A stretch of DNA of 64,000 bases from Myxococcales bacterium (GCA_003170275.1 PNAM01000110.1:62001-126000); one strand, 5' to 3'; counted from the first letter of the stretch, positions 12,468-21,851 are shown. Program-made: numbers and translations. The notes: generated from the sequence alone by a model not told the origin.

Positions 12468-12611
12468 GGGTGGGTTCTCGCTCGCTCCTGGCTGCTCGCA
12501 AGGTCCGTACCGCTTGCTTACCCCACGAGCAGCGCGATGTCGACGGCGCGACGTGCATCACCGGCACACCGGCCAGGCGCTCGTGTGCCAACGGTGCACC
12601 CGGCTGCTTTG

Positions 12612-12627
12612 TGGCACGTCTCTCGCA
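12612..12627 (+). promoter_or_regulatory. Possible sigma-54 promoter
   Basis: TGGCACG-TCTC-TCGCA resembles the -24/-12 consensus TGGCACG-N4-TTGCA with one mismatch in the -12 block. It lies just before the GTG of the phosphodiesterase-like gene, so transcription would begin almost at the start codon, giving a leaderless message. Weak evidence on its own. The remainder of 12468-12639 shows no gene. Confidence 0.25.
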
Positions 12628-12639
12628 CCGCTTCGGCAC

Positions 12640-14361
12640 GTGAGACTCTTTCGCGCCCTTCAGACGTTGCGGCAGCTCGCTCGCAGGGGAACCGCCACCG
12701 CGCCGGTCGAGCCCGGCCGGCGGCGCGCGCTCTTGCTGCAGATCGACGGCCTCTCTTCGCGCCGGCTGAAGCAGGCGCTCGCGCGCGGCGAGATGCCGCA
12801 CCTCAAGAAATGGCTGGAGAGCGGGGCGGCGCGGCTGCGCAGCATCCTGGCGGCGACCCCGCCGTCGACGCCGGTGTTCCAAGCGGGCCTCCTGTATGGC
12901 GAGCACGCCGGCGTGCCCGGCTTCGGCTGGTACGATCGCGGGCTCGGGCGGGTGGTGCGCATGGATCTCGCCGAGGACGTGCTAGCGATCGAGCGCAGCA
13001 TCCAACGCGCGGCCACCGATCGGCCGCTGCTCGAGCATGGCGTCAGCTACGGCACGATCTGGCCGGCCGGCGCCGCCCATGCGTTCTTCAACGTGGTGCT
13101 GTTCGTCCACGGCCAGAGCGCCTCGGGCCGGGTGGTGCGCAATCTGTACGATCAGGCGGTCTCGACGCTGGCGGGGGTAGAGATCCTCGGGCGCCTCGCG
13201 TCGCGGTTCGCGCTCGAGCTGGGCGTGGCGGCGTGGGACTTCGTGAGCTGGTGCCGGCGCATCCGCTCCACGCGCTTCGAGTGGCGCTTTCTGTACATGC
13301 GACTGTTCGTCTCGGTGGTGATGCGCGACGTGTCGACGCAGGGCGCGATCGTCGACGTGTTGCGCGGCGTGCCGGTGATCTACCTCGACTACCTCGGCTA
13401 CGACGAGTACGCGCACCGCCGCGGGCCCGACTCCGAGATGTCGCTCTACAACTTGCGCGGCATCGACGCCGCGATCGCCAAGATCCGGCGCGCCACCGAA
13501 GAGGTGCCCGACTACGGCTACGACATCTTCGTGTTCTCCGATCACGGCCAGACGGCCACCACGCCGTTCGAGCGGGTGGTCGGCTGCGATCTGCACCAGT
13601 TCGTCCTCGAGCACGCGGCCGGCTGCGTCGCCGGGCCGATCGAGTCGAGCGCGATCCGCGAGCTGGTGGCGCTGCGCGAGACCGAGTTCTGGATCCGCAC
13701 GCTGTGGCCGGTGCTGCGCCCGCCGATGCAGCTCTACGTCGCGTGGCTCAAGCACCGGCTGTCGCGCCGCTTGCGCCGGCGGGATCGCGCGCCGCTCGAA
13801 GGCATCGAGGTGGTCACCGGCGGCTCGATCGCGCACCTGTACCTCGGCGCGCTGCCGGCCGCCGACGGGGGCACGCCGGCCAAGGTGATCACCGTCGACC
13901 AGATCGCACGCCGCTGGCCGCGCCTGATCGACGCGCTGGCGCGCTGCCCGGCGGTCGGCCTGCTGGTCGGCAAGGGGCGGCGCGGGCCGGTGGTGTTCTT
14001 CCGCGGGCAGCGCTACGACCTGGCCGATCGCGCCGCGATCGAGACGCTCGAGCCGTGCCGCCGGCTCGGTTACGAGCTGTTGCGCACGCACCTCGAGCAG
14101 GCGGTGAACGGGCGGCGCTCGGGCGACCTGGTGCTGTACGGCGCGTTCGCCGAGGCGGGCGAGATCTCGTTCGACTTCGAGTTCGGCTCGCACGGCGGCC
14201 TCGCGCTCGAGGAGCTCGACCAGTTCGTCATGTACCCGTCCGAGGTCGACTTCCCGCTCAAGGGTGCGGTCGCCGCCGAGGAGTTCTATCGCTTCTTCCG
14301 CGCCCGCTACGGCGTGTTCGAAGCCAGCGACGAGGCGCGGGCCAAGAAGCACGCGGCCTGA
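12640..14361 (+). CDS. Alkaline-phosphatase-superfamily phosphodiesterase (type I, PF01663-like)
   Basis: A 573-aa protein of the nucleotide pyrophosphatase/phosphodiesterase group. The first metal site is LLLQIDGLSS near residue 30-39. The nucleophile region is ATPPSTPVFQAGLLYG (about 72-87), equivalent to the TPxxTxxxxxxLxTG motif. A second metal cluster appears in LDYLGYDEYAHRRGPDS, and FVFSDHGQT supplies the Asp-His pair. There is no signal peptide, and hydrophobic stretches are short. The substrate is not deducible. The GTG start is the only in-frame initiator close to the domain. It is followed after one base by an endonuclease/exonuclease/phosphatase-family gene, so the two are probably co-transcribed and may act on the same lipid or nucleotide diester. 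Confidence 0.82.
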   Translation: MRLFRALQTLRQLARRGTATAPVEPGRRRALLLQIDGLSSRRLKQALARGEMPHLKKWLESGAARLRSILAATPPSTPVFQAGLLYGEHAGVPGFGWYDRGLGRVVRMDLAEDVLAIERSIQRAATDRPLLEHGVSYGTIWPAGAAHAFFNVVLFVHGQSASGRVVRNLYDQAVSTLAGVEILGRLASRFALELGVAAWDFVSWCRRIRSTRFEWRFLYMRLFVSVVMRDVSTQGAIVDVLRGVPVIYLDYLGYDEYAHRRGPDSEMSLYNLRGIDAAIAKIRRATEEVPDYGYDIFVFSDHGQTATTPFERVVGCDLHQFVLEHAAGCVAGPIESSAIRELVALRETEFWIRTLWPVLRPPMQLYVAWLKHRLSRRLRRRDRAPLEGIEVVTGGSIAHLYLGALPAADGGTPAKVITVDQIARRWPRLIDALARCPAVGLLVGKGRRGPVVFFRGQRYDLADRAAIETLEPCRRLGYELLRTHLEQAVNGRRSGDLVLYGAFAEAGEISFDFEFGSHGGLALEELDQFVMYPSEVDFPLKGAVAAEEFYRFFRARYGVFEASDEARAKKHAA

Positions 14362-14362
14362 A

Positions 14363-15091
14363 ATGCGCCTGCGCATCGTGAGCTGGAACGTTCACGGCTG
14401 CGTCGGGACCGATCGACGCTTCGACCCGCACCGCACCGCGGACGCGCTCGCCTCGCTCTTGCCCGACGTCGCGCTCCTGCAGGAGGTCGGCGACAACCGC
14501 GGCCTGCACCCGCCGGTCGATCAGGCGGCCACGCTGGCCAACCAGCTCGGTCTCACCTGCGCGGTCGGCATCACGCTGCGCGCGTCGCGGCACGGCTACG
14601 GCAACGCCACGCTGAGCCGCTTCCCGGTGCTCGACTCCGAGAGCGTCGATCTCTCGGTGTCCGGGCGCGAGCCGCGCATGGCCTTGCGCGTGGTGCTCGG
14701 GCGCGACGAGCTGCGTCTGACCACCATCAATGTGCACCTCGGCCTCGGCGCGGGCGAGCGCCGCCGCCAGCTGCGCCAGCTCCTGCCCGCGCTCGGCGCG
14801 CACCCGCTGGTGATGGGCGGCGACTTCAACGATTTTCCGCCCGGGCCGGTCACCTTCACGCTGCGCAATCGCCTGCACGACGCGGGCGCGCGCATCGATC
14901 ACAAGCGCACGTTCCCGTCGCGCTGCCCGCTCTTGCGCCTCGATCGCCTGTACCTCTCGCCGCGCCTGCAGGTGGTTTCGACGCGCGTCGATCGATCACC
15001 GGCGTTTCGCGCGGCCTCCGATCACCTGCCGATCATCCTCGACCTCGACGTCCCGACGCCCTCGCTCGAAGGCCCCGACGATCCGCCGTAG
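14363..15091 (+). CDS. Endonuclease/exonuclease/phosphatase (EEP) family protein
   Basis: A 242-aa EEP-fold hydrolase. The motifs in order are SWNVHGC (metal-binding Asn), LLQEVGD (catalytic Glu), INVHLGLG, GGDFNDFP (Asp-Phe-Asn catalytic pair) and the terminal ASDHLPI (Asp-His). Members cleave nucleic acids, phosphoinositides or phospholipids; the sequence does not decide which. The ATG begins one base after the stop of the phosphodiesterase-like gene, indicating translational coupling. It is convergent with the PilZ/J-like gene, whose stop is directly adjacent. Confidence 0.88.
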   Translation: MRLRIVSWNVHGCVGTDRRFDPHRTADALASLLPDVALLQEVGDNRGLHPPVDQAATLANQLGLTCAVGITLRASRHGYGNATLSRFPVLDSESVDLSVSGREPRMALRVVLGRDELRLTTINVHLGLGAGERRRQLRQLLPALGAHPLVMGGDFNDFPPGPVTFTLRNRLHDAGARIDHKRTFPSRCPLLRLDRLYLSPRLQVVSTRVDRSPAFRAASDHLPIILDLDVPTPSLEGPDDPP

Positions 15092-16087
15092 TCAGCGTTT
15101 GAGGAGGCGGTTGATCAGGCCCGGGCCTTTCGGCGGATCCTTCTGATCGCGCTTTTCGCGCAGCGTGCGCAGCTCGGCGCGCGCGTAGTCGTTCTTGCGA
15201 TCGAGCGCGAGCACCGCCTCGAAGCCGCGGATCGCTTCTTCGAGCTCGCCCAGATCGCGATGGCGGCACGCGTCCTCGACGCGCCGTTCGATCGATGCCT
15301 TGAGCGCGCGTCGCGCGTCGTCGCCGCGCTGCTTCTGCTCCTCGTGCTCGGCGGTCGGCGGGGGCGGCGGCAGGGTCGCGGCCTGCAGCGCCTCGCGCTT
15401 GGTCGGATCGAACAGGATCTCGTGCGCGTTGAGGAGGAGGTCGTTGATCTTCTTCAACACCTCCTGGGTCGCCGCCCCGTAGCGCTTGAAGATCGACGCG
15501 CTGTAGCGCTCGGCCAGCCGTCGGTAGGCGTCGTCGACCTCTTCGCGCGTGGCCACCTTCTCGACGCCGAGCTGCTCGTGCGGCAACAGATCGAGGCGCC
15601 GGCCCAGCTCGTTGAACAGCGACTGCTCGACCACGTCGCCAAACATCGGCTGGCGCGCCGAGGCCGCGTCGTTCGGGATCGGCGGCGGCGGCGTCGGTGC
15701 GGGCGTGGGCGTAGGCGCGGGCGCGGGCCTTTGCACCGCCGGCGCGACCGTGCGCTTGGCGACGGTGACCATCGCTTCGATCGCCTTGCGCGTCTCCTGG
15801 TCGAGGTCGATGAACATCAGCCCCATCCCAGGCGGCCGGCTGTCGCCCGAATCCTCGCCGGTGAGGTGCACGACCTCCGCGCGCAGCGACAGCGTGTTCT
15901 TGTTCGGCAGCGAGAGCTCGACCGTCATCTCGCTGCCGATCGGCGCCGACATCTGCGAGGCCACGAACACGCCGCCGCGGCTCAGATTCGTGGTGTACAG
16001 CTCGAGGTAGTCGCTCCACGTCTCGCACCGCACCCGCACCGCCAGCTCCATCGGGTACCGGGTATTCTCGCGAACGAACTGAGACAT
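15092..16087 (-). CDS. PilZ-domain protein fused to a J-like and TPR-like region
   Basis: A 331-aa protein. Residues 1-105 are a PilZ domain: the basic RENTRYPMELAVRVR start and the NLSRGGVFVAS loop are the cyclic-di-GMP-binding elements, of the type common in myxobacteria. A Pro/Ala/Thr linker (about 108-135) leads to a helical region resembling a DnaJ J-domain (LGVEKVATREEVDDAYRRLAE) but without the HPD tripeptide. A C-terminal helical segment (DACRHRDLGELEEAIRGFEA) looks like a single TPR. It probably transmits c-di-GMP to a motility or polarity partner. An alternative ATG lies at 16102; neither start has a clear ribosome site. Confidence 0.78.
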   Translation of the reverse strand: MSQFVRENTRYPMELAVRVRCETWSDYLELYTTNLSRGGVFVASQMSAPIGSEMTVELSLPNKNTLSLRAEVVHLTGEDSGDSRPPGMGLMFIDLDQETRKAIEAMVTVAKRTVAPAVQRPAPAPTPTPAPTPPPPIPNDAASARQPMFGDVVEQSLFNELGRRLDLLPHEQLGVEKVATREEVDDAYRRLAERYSASIFKRYGAATQEVLKKINDLLLNAHEILFDPTKREALQAATLPPPPPTAEHEEQKQRGDDARRALKASIERRVEDACRHRDLGELEEAIRGFEAVLALDRKNDYARAELRTLREKRDQKDPPKGPGLINRLLKR

Positions 16088-16268
16088 GTCCGTGCCGAGC
16101 ATACTGCAAACCCGCCGCCACGGCTGACTGACCCTAGGGAAATCGAACGACTCGGGGCCTTCACCCCCAGGATGCACAGCGTCAAATCCGCGCCTGACGC
16201 GGACTTCGCGGAGCAATCGCGCTGGCCGCGTTCTTGCGATGTACGCGCGCATCAGCGAGGACCCGCCC

Positions 16269-17648
16269 ATGCCCCCCGTCGTCTCCGTGAAGCGCCCCCC
16301 CGGGACCCTGGCCGAGCGATTCTGGTCCCTGGCCAAGGCGGCTGGTCCGACCGGCGACGATGACACCGACGCCGATCCCAAGGCGGTCGTGCGCCACGTC
16401 TTGCGTATCCTCGATGCGCTCTCGGCGGGTGAGGTGGGCGACGGCGTGTCGCAGTCGACGATCTCGTTCTTGACGCTGCTGCGCCAGCAGGAGGCCGCGG
16501 GCGATCTGTCGTACGCGTCGCCGGAGCAGGCGCGCGGCGAGACGCTCGACGAACGCTCGCTGGTGTTTTCGGTCGGCGTGCTGCTGTTCGAGGAGCTCAC
16601 CGGCCGCCATCCGTTCGGCGCGGTCAACAGCCCGCGCCGGTTCGCGCGCATCCAGAAGTGCGAGCTGGGCTCGGGCGTGCAGTACTTCCCGCAGGTTCCC
16701 GCGCAGCTGCGCAACGTGCTGATGCGCGCGATGGGGCCGTTCCCCGAGGAGCGCTTCGCGAACTTGCGCGAGCTCCGCACGCAGCTCGAGCGGTTCGCCA
16801 AGGATCAGCCCGACGGCGCGCCGGCGCAGCGGCCGCAGCGCTTGAAGGGACTGCCGCCTTCGCCCGCCGAGGCGATGTTCGGCCCGCTCGACAACATTCC
16901 CACCACGGTCCACAAGCGCATCCAGCCGCCGGCCGAGCGATCGCCGATGGTCGCGCGATCGCTCACCGGCGCGCAGGCGGCGAGCACCATCGAGACGCCG
17001 GTGGCAGCCAGGCCCTCCGCCATGCGCGTGGTCCTCGAGCGCGTCGGCTGGCTGTCCCTCGGGATCGGCGGAACGCTGGCCGTGACGCTGTTCGTGGTGC
17101 CCGCGCTGCGCAGCGAAAAAGCCGCGCCGATGGTTCAGACGCAGCCGGTTGCCGTCGCTGCAGCGCCTGCGCCGGTGGTCGAGAAGGTGGCGCCCGCACC
17201 GGTGGTCGCACCGGTGGTCGCACCGGCAGTCGTGAAGGCTGCCGCCGCGCCGGTGGTGACGCCGCCGCCCGTGCCCGCTGCGCCGATCGCCAACAACGGG
17301 ATCGAGCCGCCGCCGGTTCCGCCGGTCGCGCCGGCGGCGACGAAGTTCGATCTCACCCTCGCCGCCAAGAACGCCACCACCGCCGCGCGCCAGTGCTTCG
17401 GCGCGGTCGATCACACCGTCAGCTTTGGCACCGGGCTGTTGTTCTCCAAAGAGGACGCAGTCGCGCGCCGCACGTTCCTATCGCCCGACGAGCCGCTCTC
17501 GGCCGACGAGCGCAAGTGCCTGAAGAACGCGCTGCTCTATGTGAGCGCGGGCGCGCCGCCCGACAAGAACACCATCGCCGAGTTCCGCTTCAAGATCCGC
17601 CCCGGCGACGGCAGCAAAGACGTCGCGACCTTCACGATACCGAAGTAG
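16269..17648 (+). CDS. Kinase-C-lobe-only (pseudokinase-like) membrane protein
   Basis: A 459-aa protein whose first 200 residues contain only the back half of a PknB-type Ser/Thr kinase: the APE-region equivalent SYASPEQARGE (81-91), the alpha-F segment DERSLVFSVGVLLFEELTG, HPFG and the final helices (ERFANLRELRTQLERF). The Gly-rich loop, VAIK lysine, HRD and DFG motifs are absent. A single transmembrane segment (about 252-275, GWLSLGIGGTLAVTLFVVP) precedes a Pro/Ala/Val-repeat linker and a C-terminal domain of about 110 residues with no known match. It cannot be a kinase by itself; a scaffold or phosphate-independent sensor is possible. Start chosen at ATG 16269 (GAGGA upstream); ATG 16239 is an alternative. 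Confidence 0.72.
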   Translation: MPPVVSVKRPPGTLAERFWSLAKAAGPTGDDDTDADPKAVVRHVLRILDALSAGEVGDGVSQSTISFLTLLRQQEAAGDLSYASPEQARGETLDERSLVFSVGVLLFEELTGRHPFGAVNSPRRFARIQKCELGSGVQYFPQVPAQLRNVLMRAMGPFPEERFANLRELRTQLERFAKDQPDGAPAQRPQRLKGLPPSPAEAMFGPLDNIPTTVHKRIQPPAERSPMVARSLTGAQAASTIETPVAARPSAMRVVLERVGWLSLGIGGTLAVTLFVVPALRSEKAAPMVQTQPVAVAAAPAPVVEKVAPAPVVAPVVAPAVVKAAAAPVVTPPPVPAAPIANNGIEPPPVPPVAPAATKFDLTLAAKNATTAARQCFGAVDHTVSFGTGLLFSKEDAVARRTFLSPDEPLSADERKCLKNALLYVSAGAPPDKNTIAEFRFKIRPGDGSKDVATFTIPK

Positions 17649-17652
17649 ATCG

Positions 17653-19389
17653 TTACATCCGCTCCAGCACTTCGATCCCCAACAGCGCGAGGCCGCGTTG
17701 GAGCGTGTCGGCGACCAGCGCGCACAGGCGGAGTCGCGAGGCGCGCACGGCGGGCTCGGCCTTGAGCACCGGGTGGTCGGCATAGAACGTGGAGAACGCG
17801 CCGGCCAGCTCGTACAGATAGTCGGCCAGCACGTGCGGTCGGGCGCTGCGCGCGACTTGCTCGACCGCCTCGGGAAACCCGAGCAGGCGCATGATCAGCG
17901 CGCGCTCGACAGGCGTGGGCGCGGTGACCTTGCCGGGCTCGCCTGCGCCGTCGGCGGCGGCCTTGCGCAGGATCGACTTGATGCGCGCGTAGGCGTACTG
18001 CAGGTACGGCGCGGTGTTGCCCTGCAGCGAGAGCGCCTTGTCCCAGGTGAACGTGACCAGCGTCTGGCGATCCTTGGACAGATCGTTGTACTTGACCGCG
18101 CCGATGCCGACCACGCGCGCCACCTCGCGCCGCTCGGCGTCGCTCAATTCGGGACTGGACTCGGTGGCCACCGCCAGCGCGCGCCGTTCGGCCTCGTCGA
18201 GCAGCGCCTCGAGCCCGATCTGCTTGCCCTCGCGCGTCGAGATGGTGCCCTCGGGCAGCCGCATCAGCCCGAACCACACGTGCTCCAGGCTGCAGGTGAT
18301 CCCCAGCCGACGCCCGACCGCGAAGAACTGCTTGAAGTGGAGCTGCTGCCGCTCGTCGGTGACGATCAGGATGCGCGACGGGTTCCAGCGATCGACGCGA
18401 TAGAGCAGCCCGGCGATGTCGGTGGTGCCGTAGAGATAACCGCCGTCGGCCTTGCGGATGAGCAGCGGTGGCAGCTCGTCGGTGCCGTCGGGCTTGCGGA
18501 AGAACACCGCGATCGCGCCGCGCGATTCTTCGGCGATCCCGTCCTTCAGCAGCCGCTCGACGGTGCCGGCCAGCAGGTCGTTGTAGTGGCTCTCGCCATA
18601 ATAATGATCGAACTCGACGCCCAGCCGCTGGTAGATGCGCCCGAACTCCTTGAGCGACACCTCGATGAACCGCTTCCACAGCGCGACGTTCTCGGCATCC
18701 CCCTGTTGCAGCTTGACCAGCTCGGCGCGCGCCTCCTTGAGCAGCGGCGTCGCATCGCTCTCATTTCCTTCGGCGTCGTCTGCGCTCTTGTCCTCCTCGA
18801 CGAACTTGATGTACAGGCGCAGCAGCTCCTCGACGGGGCTGCGCTCGAACGCGGCCGGATCGAGCCACTTGCGCCAGGCGACGATCAGCTTGCCGAACTG
18901 CGTGCCCCAGTCGCCGAGGTGGTTGTCGGCGATCACCTCATAGCCGACTGCCTTGAGCACGCGCTTGATCGCGTCGCCGATGATCGTCGAGCGGATGTGC
19001 GCGATGTGCATCGGCTTGGCGACGTTGGGCGACGAATAGTCGAGCACCACCTTCTGCCCGGCGCCGATCTGCCGCAGCGCGAGCCCGTCGGCGGCGTGCG
19101 CGGCGACCCACGCGTCCTTCAAGAACAGGTTGACGAAGCCCGGCCCGGCGATCTCGGTCTTGGCCACCGCGTCGTGCGCGGCGAGCCCATCGGCGATCAC
19201 CTGCGCCACGTCGCGCGGCTTCTGCCCGAGCGGCTTGGCGAGCTGCAGCGCGCCCGAGCACTGCAGGTCGCCGAACTCGACCTTGGTCGCGCGCACGATC
19301 GCGAGCTCGGCGGGCACGCCTTCGGTGCCGTACTTCGCCTTCACCGCGTCGGCGGCCAGCCGGGCGAATTCCGCCACCAGATCCAACAT
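17653..19389 (-). CDS. argS: Arginyl-tRNA synthetase
   Basis: A 578-aa class I synthetase that charges tRNA-Arg. An N-terminal additional domain (1-90) precedes the catalytic Rossmann fold with the HIGH-type motif PMHIAHIRSTIIGD (about 126-139) and the specific block ADNHLGDWGTQFGKL. The C-terminal DALR anticodon-binding domain ends in LALLGIEVLERM, the normal family terminus. Like many bacterial ArgRS it has no obvious KMSKS. Full length and intact. It is convergent with the kinase-like gene (4 bp apart) and divergent from the flavin/ferredoxin fusion. Confidence 0.96.
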   Translation of the reverse strand: MLDLVAEFARLAADAVKAKYGTEGVPAELAIVRATKVEFGDLQCSGALQLAKPLGQKPRDVAQVIADGLAAHDAVAKTEIAGPGFVNLFLKDAWVAAHAADGLALRQIGAGQKVVLDYSSPNVAKPMHIAHIRSTIIGDAIKRVLKAVGYEVIADNHLGDWGTQFGKLIVAWRKWLDPAAFERSPVEELLRLYIKFVEEDKSADDAEGNESDATPLLKEARAELVKLQQGDAENVALWKRFIEVSLKEFGRIYQRLGVEFDHYYGESHYNDLLAGTVERLLKDGIAEESRGAIAVFFRKPDGTDELPPLLIRKADGGYLYGTTDIAGLLYRVDRWNPSRILIVTDERQQLHFKQFFAVGRRLGITCSLEHVWFGLMRLPEGTISTREGKQIGLEALLDEAERRALAVATESSPELSDAERREVARVVGIGAVKYNDLSKDRQTLVTFTWDKALSLQGNTAPYLQYAYARIKSILRKAAADGAGEPGKVTAPTPVERALIMRLLGFPEAVEQVARSARPHVLADYLYELAGAFSTFYADHPVLKAEPAVRASRLRLCALVADTLQRGLALLGIEVLERM

Positions 19390-19478
19390 GCGGCGAACCT
19401 ACACGACCCGAAACCGATCCACAACGCGACACGTAACGTATAAACTCGGCGGGCGTAATCGCTGGGGAGGCTCTAGCA

Positions 19479-21830
19479 ATGGGGTACATGCGATGGCTGC
19501 ACACGGGCTGGCCGGCCGGCACGGTCGAGCGGCTGCCCGAGGCGACCGAAGACGGCGCGACCGCGGTTCCCGGCGTGCGCATCGTCGGTGACCTGACCGG
19601 CATCCCGTTGCTCAAGTTTTCGTCCGACACCGGCGCGCGCGCGATCACCGCCTTCGTCAAGGAAGAGGACTTCGACAAGCGCCGCGGCAAGGATCCGGCA
19701 GTCTTCGACGTGGCGATCATCGGCGGCGGCGTGTCGGGCGTCTCTGCGGCGATGGAAGCGAAGAAGCGCGGCTTGCGCTACGTCGTGTACGAGGCCGCGC
19801 AGGAGTTCAACACCATCCAGAACTTTCCCAAGCAGAAACCGATCTACACCTACCCGACCGACATGACGCCGGCGGGCGATCTGCAGTTCACCACCGACGT
19901 CAAAGAGGCGCTGCTCGAAGAGCTCGAGGCGCAGCGCAAGAAAGCCGGCGTGGAGGTCGAGAAGGCACACGTCGATCGCATCGAGCGTCGCTCGGGCGAG
20001 CTGATCGTTCACCTCGGCAAAAAAGGCGAGACCAAAGAAGTGCGCGCGCTGCGCGTGGTGATCGCCATCGGCCGCTCGGGAAACTATCGCGCGCTCGGCG
20101 TGCCGGGCGAGAAGCTCGACAAGGTCTACCACCGCCTGTACGACCCCAAGGAGTACCAGGGCAAGCAGGTGATGGTGGTGGGCGGCGGCGACTCCGCGCT
20201 CGAGTCCGCCATCGCGCTGGCCATGTCGGGCGCGAACGTGACGCTCAGCTACCGCAACAAGGAATTTGCGCGCCCCAAGCCCGACAACATCGACAAGATC
20301 CGCGCGCTCGAGGCCGATCAGAACGCGCAGGTCTCGGTCGAGAATCCGTCGTCCGAGCGTGTCAACACGGCGATGGGCGCGAACATGGCGTCGCACGAAA
20401 AGCACGGCACCCTCCGCCTGCTGCTCGGCTCCAAGATCAGGCAGATCACCGAGAAGTCGGTCGAGCTGGTCGACGGCGCGGGCCGCGAGCAGACGGTGCC
20501 CAACGACGTGGTGTTCGCGATGACCGGCCGCGAGGCGCCGCTCGATTTCTTCCGCCGCTCGGGCATTCCGATTCGCGGCGAATGGCGGCCCGTCACCTGG
20601 ATCAGCTTCATCGGGTTCTTCGCCTTCTGCATGTTCCTCTACAACTGGAAGGCGGGCACCGAGCTCAACGCCTACTTCGGCAAGCACCACCTGTTCCCGT
20701 TCAACCTGCCCGAGCACCTGGGCGACTCGGCGCTGCTCAAGACCGTGGCGGTGACGCTGCGCCAGCCGGGCTTCTACTACACGTTCGCGTACACCGTGTG
20801 CATCGTGCTGTTCGGCTGGCAGCGCATCAAGCGGCGCAACACGCCCTACGTGACGCGGCAGACGCTGACGCTCATGGCGGTGCAGATCGTCCCGCTGTTC
20901 CTGCTTCCGTATTTCATCCTACCGACGCTCGGCTACGCCGGCGCGTTCGATCACGGCTTCGCCAAGACCGTCGCCGACAACCTGTTCCCCGCCGCCAACT
21001 ACGACTACGGCCGCGAGTACTGGCGCGCGTTCGGCTTGATCCTCGCGTGGCCGCTGTTCTTCTGGAACGTCTTCAGCTCGAAGCCGATGACCTGGTGGCT
21101 GGTGATCGGCGGCGTGCAGACCTTCGTGCTCATCCCGCTGATGGTGCGGCGCTGGGGCAAGGGCTCGTACTGCGGCTGGATCTGCTCGTGCGGCGCGCTG
21201 GCCGAGACGCTCGGCGACACGCAGCGCACCAAGATGCCGCACGGGCCCATCTGGAACCGGCTGAACATGGTCGGCCAGGTGATCCTGGCCTTCGCCTTCG
21301 CGCTGTTCGCCGCGCGCATCGTCACCTGGTACGCGCCGGGCTCGGCCCTGGGCAAGGCGATGAACACGTTCTACACGGCGATGTTCTACGACAGCCACGC
21401 CGCCTACGACTACTACCACGTGGTCGATCTGTTCCTCGCCGGCGTGGTCGGCGTGGGCATGTACTTCTGGTTCTCCGGTCGGGTGTGGTGTCGCTTCGCC
21501 TGCCCGCTCGCCGCGCTCATGCACATCTACGCCCGCTTCACCAAGTTCCGCATCTTCGCCGACAAGAAGAAGTGCATCTCCTGCAACGTGTGCACGTCGG
21601 TGTGCCACCAGGGCATCGACATCATGAGCTTCGCCAACAAGGGGATGCCGATGGAAGACCCCGAGTGCGTGCGCTGCTCCGCGTGCGTGCAGAGCTGCCC
21701 AACGGGGACGCTGACGTTCGGGCGGATCGGCGGCGACGGGAAGATCGTGTTCGATGCGCTGGCGGCGTCGCCGGTGCAGATCAAGGAGATCGGGGGGAGG
21801 AAGCACTTGCCGGTGGTGGGGGCGGCGTAG
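19479..21830 (+). CDS. Thioredoxin-reductase-like flavoprotein fused to a NapH/NosR-like ferredoxin membrane module
   Basis: A 783-aa redox fusion. Residues 75-350 form a thioredoxin-reductase-like flavoprotein: FAD-binding GGGVSG at 82-87 and a second Rossmann site VVGGGDSALESA for NAD(P)H. The CxxC disulfide of true thioredoxin reductase is missing. The second half has about six membrane helices, the CGWICSCGALAE and CRFACPLAALM signatures of NapH/NosR/RdxA-type quinol-linked ferredoxins, and two 4Fe-4S clusters (CISCNVCTSVC and CVRCSACVQSC). Electrons could flow between NAD(P)H, FAD, the clusters and a membrane partner; the acceptor is unknown. GGGAGG lies nine bases before the ATG. No maturation genes are adjacent. 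Confidence 0.85.
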   Translation: MGYMRWLHTGWPAGTVERLPEATEDGATAVPGVRIVGDLTGIPLLKFSSDTGARAITAFVKEEDFDKRRGKDPAVFDVAIIGGGVSGVSAAMEAKKRGLRYVVYEAAQEFNTIQNFPKQKPIYTYPTDMTPAGDLQFTTDVKEALLEELEAQRKKAGVEVEKAHVDRIERRSGELIVHLGKKGETKEVRALRVVIAIGRSGNYRALGVPGEKLDKVYHRLYDPKEYQGKQVMVVGGGDSALESAIALAMSGANVTLSYRNKEFARPKPDNIDKIRALEADQNAQVSVENPSSERVNTAMGANMASHEKHGTLRLLLGSKIRQITEKSVELVDGAGREQTVPNDVVFAMTGREAPLDFFRRSGIPIRGEWRPVTWISFIGFFAFCMFLYNWKAGTELNAYFGKHHLFPFNLPEHLGDSALLKTVAVTLRQPGFYYTFAYTVCIVLFGWQRIKRRNTPYVTRQTLTLMAVQIVPLFLLPYFILPTLGYAGAFDHGFAKTVADNLFPAANYDYGREYWRAFGLILAWPLFFWNVFSSKPMTWWLVIGGVQTFVLIPLMVRRWGKGSYCGWICSCGALAETLGDTQRTKMPHGPIWNRLNMVGQVILAFAFALFAARIVTWYAPGSALGKAMNTFYTAMFYDSHAAYDYYHVVDLFLAGVVGVGMYFWFSGRVWCRFACPLAALMHIYARFTKFRIFADKKKCISCNVCTSVCHQGIDIMSFANKGMPMEDPECVRCSACVQSCPTGTLTFGRIGGDGKIVFDALAASPVQIKEIGGRKHLPVVGAA

Positions 21831-21851
21831 GCGCTGGCCGCCCGCGCGCCC

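Noticed and set aside
17180..17360. Repeats in the kinase-like gene (GTGGTCGCACCG repeated)
   Set aside because: They encode a Pro/Ala/Val linker; short codon-level repetition rather than a mobile or CRISPR repeat.
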